A program made the translations under genes and the position numbers. DNA of 64,000 bases from an uncultured Clostridia bacterium. GTDB taxonomy: Bacteria > Bacillota > Clostridia > Christensenellales > UBA1242. Where the stretch lies: assembly GCA_944381135.1 (NCBI GenBank), contig CALWJY010000015.1, forward strand, positions 1 through 64,000, in the 5' to 3' direction. Below, piece after piece: positions 37,178 through 44,202 of this stretch. The first letter of the stretch is position 1. Every line of letters begins with the position of its first letter. A model generated the notes under the pieces. That model had not been told where the DNA came from. It saw only the letters and a program-made list of their open reading frames with translations, and made no database searches.

Positions 37178-38187
37178 TTCTGCTCCTCAACTTTTTGCGC
37201 CATTTCAAGCACCATTTTTTCGATGCGCTCGTTCAATTTGTTTTCATGAAGTTTAATCACCTGCATGATTGACGCGCAAATGTTTTCTCTGCCACAAGAG
37301 CCGTGATTTTTCACCACAAGTTTTTTACAACCCAAAAATGGCGAACCACCATGCTTGTTGATGTCCAACTTTCCGCGCAAATTGTTGAAAGATTTTTTCA
37401 TGAAGAGATAGCCAAGTTTGGACATGAAACGCGCCTTAATTTCTTTTTTAAGCACCGAAAGAATTGCGCCCGCAGTGCCCTCAACACCTTTCAAAAGCAC
37501 ATTTCCTGCAAATCCGTCCGTCACCATAACATCCACATTTCCAGACATAACCTCTCGCGCCTCAGCATTTCCGACAAAGTTGATTGGGAGTTTTTTCATA
37601 AGTGGATAGGTTTCTTTCACAAGTTCGTTGCCCTTATGCTCTTCGGAGCCATTGTTGAGAAGTGCAACGCGTGGTTTTTCAACATTTTCAACAATGGAAT
37701 AGTATGCCGAACCCATAATTGCAAAATGAAGCAGATGTTCGCTCTTGCAGTCCACATTTGCGCCACTGTCAATGATGATGACATCACTGTCTTTCTTGGT
37801 TGGCAAAATTGGAGCAAGTGCAGGACGTGAAATGCCTTTAATACGCCCAATTTTCAGAATAGCGCCTGTCAAAATTGCACCTGTGCTTCCTGCTGAAACA
37901 AGTCCAATCACATCTTCGTTTTCTTTCAAAATGTCGAAAGCGCGCACCAAAGAAGAATCTTTCTTCTGTCTGATTGCTGTGGTTGGAATGTCGTCGTTTG
38001 TGATGGCGTCACTTGCATGGACAATTTCCACACGCTCAGTTCTGCCAGCCAAAACCTCTTTGATTTTTTGCTCGTCACCTGTCAAAATCACAGTCAAGTC
38101 TTTGTTTTTCTTGACAGCCAACACAGCGCCTTCAACAATTTCTTTTGGTGCATTATCTCCTCCAAAAGCGTCAACAACAACTTTCAT
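37174..38187 (-). CDS. plsX: Phosphate acyltransferase PlsX
   Basis: PlsX makes acyl-phosphate from acyl-ACP for phospholipid synthesis. The start MKVVVDAFGGDNAPKEIVEGA is diagnostic. STGAILTGAIL, DSGANVDCKSEHLLHFA and DGFAGNVLLKG are also typical. I chose ATG 38187 with AAAGGAG upstream; the longer frame adds 31 hydrophobic residues that lie in the promoter. The length of 337 is normal. It heads the plsX-rnc-smc-ftsY block and overlaps rnc by four bases. Confidence 0.95.
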   Translation of the reverse strand: MKVVVDAFGGDNAPKEIVEGAVLAVKKNKDLTVILTGDEQKIKEVLAGRTERVEIVHASDAITNDDIPTTAIRQKKDSSLVRAFDILKENEDVIGLVSAGSTGAILTGAILKIGRIKGISRPALAPILPTKKDSDVIIIDSGANVDCKSEHLLHFAIMGSAYYSIVENVEKPRVALLNNGSEEHKGNELVKETYPLMKKLPINFVGNAEAREVMSGNVDVMVTDGFAGNVLLKGVEGTAGAILSVLKKEIKARFMSKLGYLFMKKSFNNLRGKLDINKHGGSPFLGCKKLVVKNHGSCGRENICASIMQVIKLHENKLNERIEKMVLEMAQKVEEQK

Positions 38188-38212
38188 GGTCAAAACTCCT
38201 TTAAATAAAAAA

Positions 38213-38280
38213 TATATGTGAAATAAAATGAAAAACAATATTTCACATATATAATAACAAAAAACAAAACCCAAAGTCAA
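38213..38280 (-). promoter_or_regulatory. plsX promoter with a perfect 12-bp inverted repeat at the start site
   Basis: On the minus strand TTGACT (38280-38275), 18 bases and TATTAT (38256-38251) form the promoter. TATATGTGAAAT and its exact complement (38251-38240 and 38224-38213), 15 bases apart, run from the -10 into the leader. Because one arm lies at the -10 and start, this looks more like a DNA operator than an RNA hairpin. It does not resemble the FapR site known to me. Confidence 0.6.
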
Positions 38281-38335
38281 AAGAATTGGTGTGTCAATGA
38301 CACTTTTTTTGTAGCAGGTGGCAGTGCCACTTTCT
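38281..38335. repeat. Two members of the three-base-loop hairpin family
   Basis: GTGTC-AAT-GACAC (followed by TTTTTTT) and GTGGC-AGT-GCCAC (followed by TTTCTATTT) lie side by side. Their T runs point along the plus strand although no plus-strand gene precedes them, so they are not placed as ordinary terminators. Confidence 0.65.
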
Positions 38336-38383
38336 ATTTAAAAGACTCTGTTGTTTTTTCTTTAAGTTGTCCCAAACAAAAAA

Positions 38384-38653
38384 TCAACCATAAATTTTTC
38401 TTATGAAATCCAAACAGAACTTCACCAAGCGCTTTTCGTTTTCAATCTGTTCAAGAGTGTGCACATTTGAGAGGTTTTTATATTCTTCTTTTTGTTCTTC
38501 AGTCAAAGACTCACAAAATTGGTTTTCTTTTTGAACAAGAATTTTCCCAATAGCCTCCGCCTTTCTATCTGCCGGCATATTGTTGTATGCTTCAAAAATA
38601 ATTTCAGCAATATCAATTTCTTCCACAAAATCATCTTCCTTTTTCTGTTTCAT
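38384..38653 (-). CDS. Small acidic protein of unknown function
   Basis: This 89-residue protein has a good ribosome-binding site (AAAGGAG). It is acidic and predicted helical (starts MKQKKEDDFVEEIDIAEIIFEAY). It has no signal or membrane segment and no recognised family. It is divergent from an XRE-type regulator, and the two share a region with TGACTA repeats. A regulator-target pair is possible but not shown. Confidence 0.65.
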   Translation of the reverse strand: MKQKKEDDFVEEIDIAEIIFEAYNNMPADRKAEAIGKILVQKENQFCESLTEEQKEEYKNLSNVHTLEQIENEKRLVKFCLDFIRKIYG

Positions 38654-38677
38654 ATTTTTTCTCCTTTTAAATTATTT

Positions 38678-38808
38678 TTTGACTATTTAAACATCATTAA
38701 ATTTTAATTTAGATTAATAAATAATCATAAACAAAATTATAGGACTTATTTTTAATCAATGTCAAGCAAAATGACTAATTTTACGTAATTTTTTATCAAA
38801 AATGACTA
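38678..38808. promoter_or_regulatory. Divergent control region with three TGACTA boxes
   Basis: TTTGACTAT lies at 38678-38686, and ATGACTA lies at 38771-38777 and again at 38802-38808. The last two are 31 bases apart, about three helical turns, in direct orientation just upstream of the regulator gene. This is a plausible binding site array for the XRE protein. Confidence 0.35.
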
Positions 38809-38830
38809 TATTTCTAACATAGGAGAAAAT

Positions 38831-39151
38831 ATGTTAAGTGAAAAATTAAAGCAATTAAGAGCAGAGCACAAATTGACACAAGCGCAAATTGCAAACATTT
38901 TAAACATATCAAGGTCAACATATAACAACTACGAACAAAATGTTTCCGAACCTAACATTGAAACGCTCATCAGATTGGCAGACCATTATCACATCACGGT
39001 TGACAGTTTGCTTGAACACAATGTGCCATATCTACTTGACAAAAGTTTGCTGAGTGCAAGTCAAAGGCAACTTGTTGACAAAATTTCGAAACTAACGCCA
39101 GAACAATGTGGACATGTTGACGCCTACATTCAAGGACTTATCCAAAAATAG
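38831..39151 (+). CDS. XRE family helix-turn-helix regulator
   Basis: This 106-residue cytoplasmic transcription factor has an N-terminal HTH_3 domain (residues 4-60): KLKQLRAEHKLTQAQIANIL then ISRSTYNNYEQNVSEPNIETL. The C-terminal 40 residues are helical and may dimerise. The ribosome-binding site is TAGGAG. The stop codon TAG abuts the GGGTC-ATT-GACCC hairpin. It probably controls itself and the divergent small gene. Confidence 0.9.
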   Translation: MLSEKLKQLRAEHKLTQAQIANILNISRSTYNNYEQNVSEPNIETLIRLADHYHITVDSLLEHNVPYLLDKSLLSASQRQLVDKISKLTPEQCGHVDAYIQGLIQK

Positions 39152-39459
39152 GGTCATTGACCCCACCCCTAATTTGCAATGCTTATATTTCAGTTCCAAA
39201 GATTTTTCAACATTTCAAAAATATATCTATAAATAAAAAAAGAAAGGGTCGTCGACCCATTTTTTTATGCAACAATATTTTTAAAATGTTTGTATTTAAA
39301 TTTTAAACGTTCTTCATAAGAGGTTAAGCTTCTTAATTAAGGACATAAAAAGGGTCACTGACCCTACTTATAATTTGTAATGCTCATATTTTAATCCCCA
39401 AGTTTCTTAACATTTCAAAAATATATCCATAAACAAAAATAAAAAGGGTCACTGACCCT
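39151..39459. repeat. Tandem duplicated element framed by GGGTC-NNN-GACCC hairpins
   Basis: Two copies of about 107 bases (39151-39258 and 39352-39458) each begin and end with a GGGTC-NNN-GACCC hairpin (loops ATT, GTC, ACT, ACT). Between the hairpins they share AATTTG-AATGCT-ATATTT and ACATTTCAAAAATATAT. By eye they are roughly 75-80 percent identical. The last hairpin overlaps the stop codon of the next gene. Confidence 0.75.
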
Positions 39460-39463
39460 CCTT
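39435..39463 (-). terminator. Terminator overlapping the stop codon of the HIT-RNase HI gene
   Basis: On the minus strand AGGGTC-AGT-GACCCT is followed by TTTTTATTTTTG. The TGA stop codon (39451-39449) lies inside the hairpin, so the last residues Gly-Gln and the stop are supplied by the repeat. Confidence 0.75.
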
Positions 39464-40336
39464 ATAATACGATGTTGCAAGTTCGTCACAGCGGTTGTTT
39501 AAAACATTGTCGCTGTGCCCTTTCACTTTGACAAACTCAACTTTTCTTTTCTCAACAAGCGAAGAAAGTTCTTTCCACAAATCTTGGTTCAAAACTTCGC
39601 TTCCGCCTGCCGTCTTCCAATTGTTCCTCTTCCAATTTGTCAACCAATTCTGATTGAAAGCATTGATGACATAGGCGCTGTCACTGTAAATCTTCACTCT
39701 TTCGCCCTCACCTGTCAATTTCAAGCCCTTAATGACTGCCGTCAATTCCATTCGGTTGTTTGTGGTGCTGTCCTCACCGCCTGAAAATTCCTCAATTTTT
39801 CCGCCACCTTTTGGAAGATAAACTCCACCATAACCGCCCATGCCTGGATTTCCAGAGCAAGCACCATCAGTATAAATCACATCGCAATCTTCCCTAAAGG
39901 CAGAATAGTCAATCTCTGTCCCCTCTTTTTCGTCTTCAAGGCGAAGTTCTTGCGCAATCTCTTCCAAACTTTTTTCTTGTTTGTCAAATTCTCGCCAAAT
40001 CTTGAATTTGTCATCATCTCTTCTTGGCAAAATGTGGAAATGAATGTGCATAACAGATTGCTCTGCACTCTTACCCGAATTGTTCAAAATGTTGACACCC
40101 GTAAAGCCCAAGTCTTTAACATAGTGTGTTGCAATTTTTTTGACACTTGCCATAATTTTGCCAAGTGTTCGCTCTGGACAATCAACCACATTTTCATAAT
40201 GCTTTTTAGAGACCACAAGTGTGTGTCCATAGATGTCATTTGCTGCATCCAAAAACGCAAGCACATTCTCATCTTCATAAATTTTGAAACATGGAATGTT
40301 TCCTTTCACAATCTCACAAAAAATGCAATCTTTCAT
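39449..40336 (-). CDS. HIT family hydrolase fused to ribonuclease HI
   Basis: The 295-residue protein joins two enzymes. Residues 1-130 are a HIT (histidine triad) nucleotide hydrolase or transferase with CIFC near the start and the catalytic HIHFH at 97-101. Residues about 150-293 are RNase HI with DGACSGNPG (Asp157), RMELTA (Glu197), SDSAYV (Asp219) and RCDELA (Asp284), all four active-site acidic residues, and KGH at 272-274. RNase HI removes RNA from RNA-DNA hybrids; HIT proteins cleave nucleotide phosphoramidates or adenylates. An acidic 20-residue linker separates them. The reading frame is continuous. The start codon follows AGGAG. Inverted hairpins bracket the gene. Confidence 0.93.
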   Translation of the reverse strand: MKDCIFCEIVKGNIPCFKIYEDENVLAFLDAANDIYGHTLVVSKKHYENVVDCPERTLGKIMASVKKIATHYVKDLGFTGVNILNNSGKSAEQSVMHIHFHILPRRDDDKFKIWREFDKQEKSLEEIAQELRLEDEKEGTEIDYSAFREDCDVIYTDGACSGNPGMGGYGGVYLPKGGGKIEEFSGGEDSTTNNRMELTAVIKGLKLTGEGERVKIYSDSAYVINAFNQNWLTNWKRNNWKTAGGSEVLNQDLWKELSSLVEKRKVEFVKVKGHSDNVLNNRCDELATSYYKEGQ

Positions 40337-40349
40337 GACATCTCCTTTT

Positions 40350-40373
40350 GGGGTCAGTGACCTTTTTATTTTA
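40350..40373 (+). repeat. Right-hand inverted copy of the hairpin bracketing the HIT-RNase HI gene
   Basis: GGGGTCAGTGACCTTTTTATTTTA is close to the reverse complement of the left copy at 39435-39459. Both T runs point away from the gene. Confidence 0.7.
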
Positions 40374-40407
40374 ATATTTCTTCAATCATTCCAAAGTGTC
40401 CACGACG

Positions 40408-40802
40408 TTTTCCAAACTTCCGTCATTCTGGCATCACTAATGCCGTCACTGCCGCTGTCGAAAAATCTAAATTCTGTTTTATGGTTGCCAAGATTCTTCC
40501 ACTTCGGTCAGAATGACATTCGGCAACCCCCGTCATTCTGGCATCAATGATGCTTTTTATTTTGTCGAAAAAGAATCTTCTTTCGTCATTCTGGGGTAGC
40601 AATGCCACTTTTTTGTTATTTCCCTTACTGTCATTCTGAGCCGACTTGAGATTGGTATGTCAAAATTGTCTTGCTGTTCAAAAGTCGTGTCGAAAAATCT
40701 CTTTTATGCGGTTGAGCCCCTTCGGCTTCGCTCAGGGTGAAAGAATATGGATCGAAATAACAATAAACAGTAAGCGTCACTGACGCTGTCGAAGAATCTC
40801 AA
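40408..40802. repeat. Repeat cluster C of the CATTCTGAG...GAAGAATCTCA family
   Basis: Copies and partial copies begin near 40422, 40531, 40585 and 40630, a reverse-type copy spans about 40490-40518, and another lies near 40712-40740. The 40630 copy has the same GACTT...AAAAGTC interior type as the 9126 copy. The cluster ends with GCGTC-ACT-GACGC and TGTCGAAGAATCTCA right against the stop of the next gene. Confidence 0.8.
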
Positions 40803-41669
40803 TCAATAGACCCTGCAACTTCCGCATGCCAAAACCTTTGGACCTGTGTGTGTTGCAATGCTCAGCGCCAATGAGTCAACAAAGTCAAACTGAAGTTTTG
40901 GGAATGTTGCCTTAAGTTCTTCCGCAAATTTTTGTGCATTTTCTTCATTTAAAGTGTGAGCAATTGAAATATGCAAACTTCCATCATTTGCAAACTTTGC
41001 AAAACGCCCCTCAACGTCTCTTTTCAGAGCCTCAATCATCTTTGCTTTTGCACTTTTGATGTTTAAAACTTTTGATAGGCTGTCCAATTTTCCGCCCTGA
41101 ATTTGAAGCACCGGTTTGATGTTCAGCACCATTCCAATTGCTGCAGCCGCTGGCGTGATTCTTCCGCCCTGTTTGAGATATTTCAAAGTGTCAACAACAA
41201 GATAGATTGAAGAATCAAGCGCAGTCTCCTCAAGCCACTCTTTGATTTCTTTCGCGTTCTTGCCATCTTTTGCCATTTTGATTGCATCCAAAACAGATTG
41301 CTTCATCGTGATTGACACGCGCTTGTTGTCCACAACCTGAACTTTGCCATCAAACTCTTTTGCAAAACTTTTTGCAGTTTCACAACTTTGGCTCAACCCG
41401 CTTGACATTGGGATGTGCACCACCTCGTCATAGTCTTTCAAAAGTTTTTTCCAAAGTGAAACAATTTCGTTTATGTTTGGCTGAGAAGTTGTGATTCTTT
41501 TCCCACTTTTTTGAATTTCATAAAATTGGTCTTGACTCAAATTTACGCCTTCAAAAAATTCTTCTCCGTCAATGATGAAAGGCATTGGAATGACAAAGCA
41601 TCCAAGTTTTTCTGCCTCTTCCTGAAAAATTCCACTGTTGCTGTCCGTGACAATTACAATCTTTTTCAT
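40803..41669 (-). CDS. DegV family fatty-acid-binding protein (second copy)
   Basis: This is a second FakB-type protein with 288 residues. It starts MKKIVIVTDSNSG (canonical DSNSG), then TTSQPN, the HIPMSSGLSQSC ligand-binding loop, DTLKYLKQGGRITPA and HTGPKVLACG. It differs from the copy at 14003 in keeping the full VTDS motif. I start at ATG 41669, although GGAGG lies 12 bases upstream, which is long; a GTG at 41714 has no better site and would add 15 residues. Lipid kinase partners are not in the window. Confidence 0.9.
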   Translation of the reverse strand: MKKIVIVTDSNSGIFQEEAEKLGCFVIPMPFIIDGEEFFEGVNLSQDQFYEIQKSGKRITTSQPNINEIVSLWKKLLKDYDEVVHIPMSSGLSQSCETAKSFAKEFDGKVQVVDNKRVSITMKQSVLDAIKMAKDGKNAKEIKEWLEETALDSSIYLVVDTLKYLKQGGRITPAAAAIGMVLNIKPVLQIQGGKLDSLSKVLNIKSAKAKMIEALKRDVEGRFAKFANDGSLHISIAHTLNEENAQKFAEELKATFPKLQFDFVDSLALSIATHTGPKVLACGSCRVY

Positions 41670-42017
41670 AAAAAAATGAAACCTCCAAATGTTTTCTATA
41701 GTTGATTTTAACACGCATATGATATCACAAACAACTTAAAAACTCAAAACAATTCGCGCAAGAATATTTAAAATTTTTTAGATATGGCTTTTTATATAAT
41801 TTTCGCGAGCCACAAGAAAACATTTTTCAGCGTTTTAAAATAGAATATAAAGAAGCAGTTTTCAAGATTTTGACTTGCAAAAAGTAACGAAAAACAGCAC
41901 TAAAACTGAGATAGTTAAAAATTTTTAACCATTTTTTTTGAAAACGAAAAAATTTGTCTAAAACTGCAAGTTAAAAACTTTAAAACAACATTCAAAAAAT
42001 TTCAAAGAGGTTGAAAA
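41670..42017. other. AT-rich divergent intergenic region
   Basis: Divergent region between degV (minus) and the glycosyltransferase (plus). It is strongly AT-rich. Neither a small gene nor a convincing operator is visible. Confidence 0.4.
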
Positions 42018-43067
42018 ATGTTTACAATAAGTGTCTGTATGATTGTCAAAAATGAAAGCCTTGTGCTTGAAAGATGCCTGAGTTGCGTCCATAAATTTGC
42101 CGACGAAATCATTGTGGTGGACACAGGCTCAACCGACAATACAAAGCAAATTGCACAAAAATTCACTGACAAAGTCTTCGATTTTGATTGGTGTGACGAT
42201 TTTTCAAAGGCACGAAATTTCTCCTTTTCACTTGCCACTTGCGATTTTCAAATGTGGCTGGATGCAGACGATTTCATCACTGAAGAAAACATCAAAAAAA
42301 TTCAGAGGTTGAAAAATTCCAATCAAGATGCAGATGTGTTTATGTGCCTATACGCCCTTGGTTTTGATGAGGACAATGCGCCAAAACTGCGGTTTCACCG
42401 CGAACGAATTTTGAAGCGTTCAAGCGGTTTTGTTTGGGAAGGTTTTGTGCATGAAGTGATTGCGCCTGCTGGAAAAATTGTTTACACCGACATTGAAATT
42501 GAACACCGAAAAATTGTCGTTTCAAACCCAAAGCGAAACCTAAGGCTATATCAAAAAGCACTGAAACGCGGAGTCAAATTTTCACCGCGCGAACTCTATT
42601 ATTATTCACGCGAACTATATTATAACAACCACATCACAAAGGCAATTCAATGCTTCAAAAAATTCCTTAAAATTTCAAACACTTTTCCGCCCGACAACCT
42701 TGGCGCATACATCATGCTTTGCGATTGCTTTATGTTGAAAATCCAGCCCAACAATGCCATCAACACAATTTTTGACTGCATGAAAAAACACACGCCAAAT
42801 GCTGAAATGTGTTGTAAATTAGGCTATGCCTACAAACAAAAAGAAGACAACTCAAAAGCAATTTTTTGGTTTAAATGTGCAATGAACGCCGAGCGCCAAA
42901 CACAAGGCTTTGTGCGTGAAGAATGCCAAACATTTTTGCCGGCATTGGAACTTTGCAGTTTGCTTTACAAAACCGACTATGCCTCCTCAAAAGCATATCA
43001 TCAAATTGCAAAATCTCTTCACCCAACCCATCCGTCAGTGGTCTATAACGAAAGATTTTTCAAGTAA
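42018..43067 (+). CDS. Family 2 glycosyltransferase with helical C-terminal repeats
   Basis: This 349-residue cytoplasmic glycosyltransferase has a GT-A fold. It starts ISVCMIVKNESLVLERCL, then IIVVDTGSTDNT, and the DxD-type metal site is MWLDADDF. HEVIAPAGKIVYTDIEIEH closes the catalytic domain at about residue 170. The C-terminal half looks like TPR-type helices (YYYSRELYYNNHITKAIQCF...). GT2 enzymes with this layout modify proteins or peptides or build surface glycans, but the acceptor cannot be told. The ribosome-binding site is AGAGG. It is monocistronic. Confidence 0.88.
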   Translation: MFTISVCMIVKNESLVLERCLSCVHKFADEIIVVDTGSTDNTKQIAQKFTDKVFDFDWCDDFSKARNFSFSLATCDFQMWLDADDFITEENIKKIQRLKNSNQDADVFMCLYALGFDEDNAPKLRFHRERILKRSSGFVWEGFVHEVIAPAGKIVYTDIEIEHRKIVVSNPKRNLRLYQKALKRGVKFSPRELYYYSRELYYNNHITKAIQCFKKFLKISNTFPPDNLGAYIMLCDCFMLKIQPNNAINTIFDCMKKHTPNAEMCCKLGYAYKQKEDNSKAIFWFKCAMNAERQTQGFVREECQTFLPALELCSLLYKTDYASSKAYHQIAKSLHPTHPSVVYNERFFK

Positions 43068-43202
43068 CTTTTGAACGCTTTAAAAATCTTAAAACATTAT
43101 TATTTTGGAAGTTTCATAAATTTTAATATTTTTGATTTAAATTAATGCAAAATGGACGGATTTCATAAAAATTAATTTTGCAAGCAAATTTTAAGTTTTT
43201 GC

Positions 43203-43232
43203 TTGCAATTTTATTTGTGTTTATGTTAAAAT
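43203..43232 (+). promoter_or_regulatory. Predicted promoter of tRNA-Ser
   Basis: TTGCAA (43203-43208), 18 bases and TAAAAT (43227-43232), with an upstream TG, lie about 40 bases before the tRNA. Confidence 0.5.
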
Positions 43233-43271
43233 GTTTCAGTCAGCAAACATATGAAATTTTAAATTAAACTT

Positions 43272-43361
43272 GCAGAGGTGTCCGAGCGGTTTAAGGTGCA
43301 GCCCTGGAAAGGCTGTGTGCGAGAAATCGCACCAAGAGTTCGAATCTCTTCCTCTGCGCCA
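43272..43361 (+). tRNA. tRNA-Ser (anticodon GGA), CCA encoded
   Basis: The class II tRNA has acceptor GCAGAGG/CCTCTGC, discriminator G and encoded CCA (43359-43361). The anticodon loop CTGGAAA gives GGA (serine). The long variable arm (GTGCGAGAAATCGCAC) pairs with itself. Confidence 0.97.
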
Positions 43362-43406
43362 CAATTGCCTTAAATTTGGTGAAATTTATTTTTTTGTGAG
43401 ATGTGA

Positions 43407-44087
43407 ATGGAAAAATTTGCTGTGATTTTTGATATGGATGGGCTTATTTTTGACGCTGAAGCGGTTTGGAAAAAAGCGTTTAAGTTTGCCTGCAAACAGC
43501 ATGGCATTGTAGAGACGGAAAAATTTCGCCAGAACTTGTGCGGAAGAAAACGCAATGAAGTTGTCAACCTGCTGATTGAATCTCATTCAACTTTGAATGC
43601 CGAAAGTTTCTATAACGTTATGGTTGGAAAATTTGCTGACTATGTGAAAAAGCATGGCATCAAATTGAAAGATGAAAACTTTGAAAAACTAATCAAAAAT
43701 TTGCGCAGAAAGGGCTTTAAAACCGCCATCGCAACCGGAAGCACAAAAGAAAGATTGGACTTGCTTTTTGAAAAAGTTGACTTGAATCCATCAAAACTTT
43801 TTGATGTCATTGTGACATGTGATGATGTGACAAAAGGCAAACCAAACTCAGAAATCTATGCTTTAACTGTCAAAAAATTGGAAATTCCTGCTGAAAATTG
43901 CTATGCCCTTGAAGACTCGCCAAATGGAATTAAATCTGCTCGCAGCGCCGGATGTAAGCCAATTTTGGTGGTTGATTTAATCAAACCAAACCAAAAAATT
44001 GAAAAAATTTGTTATAGGGTTTTCACCAATTTGCGTGACGCCATAAAATCAATATCAGCAAATAAATTCATCAAATGCCAACAATAA
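43407..44087 (+). CDS. HAD family hydrolase, beta-phosphoglucomutase-like
   Basis: This 226-residue phosphatase or phosphomutase is of the haloacid dehalogenase superfamily. Motif I is VIFDMDGLIFDAE (usual FDSE), with the two catalytic Asp kept. Motif II is AIATGSTK. The motif III Lys is in VTKGKPNSEIY and motif IV is ALEDSPNGIKSARSAG. A helical cap lies between motifs I and II. The ribosome-binding site is weak (GTGAGATG). It follows tRNA-Ser by 45 bases and may be on the same transcript. The substrate is unknown. Confidence 0.9.
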   Translation: MEKFAVIFDMDGLIFDAEAVWKKAFKFACKQHGIVETEKFRQNLCGRKRNEVVNLLIESHSTLNAESFYNVMVGKFADYVKKHGIKLKDENFEKLIKNLRRKGFKTAIATGSTKERLDLLFEKVDLNPSKLFDVIVTCDDVTKGKPNSEIYALTVKKLEIPAENCYALEDSPNGIKSARSAGCKPILVVDLIKPNQKIEKICYRVFTNLRDAIKSISANKFIKCQQ

Positions 44088-44146
44088 TAAACTTTCACAC
44101 AAAAAATTATAAAAATAAAATTAATTTGACAAACTTTCAATCAACA

Positions 44147-44178
44147 AAAAATCTCAAATCCATTTTTGAGATTTTTCT
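44147..44178 (+). terminator. Bidirectional terminator between the HAD gene and its convergent neighbour
   Basis: AAAAATCTCAAA pairs with TTTGAGATTTTT around a short loop, with T runs on both strands. Confidence 0.8.
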
Positions 44179-44202
44179 TTTATATTCTCTTCATAAAAAC
44201 TT

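Noticed and set aside
38281..38335. Hairpins considered as the terminator of the small gene at 38384
   Set aside because: Their T runs are on the plus strand while the gene is on the minus strand, so they are listed as repeats instead.
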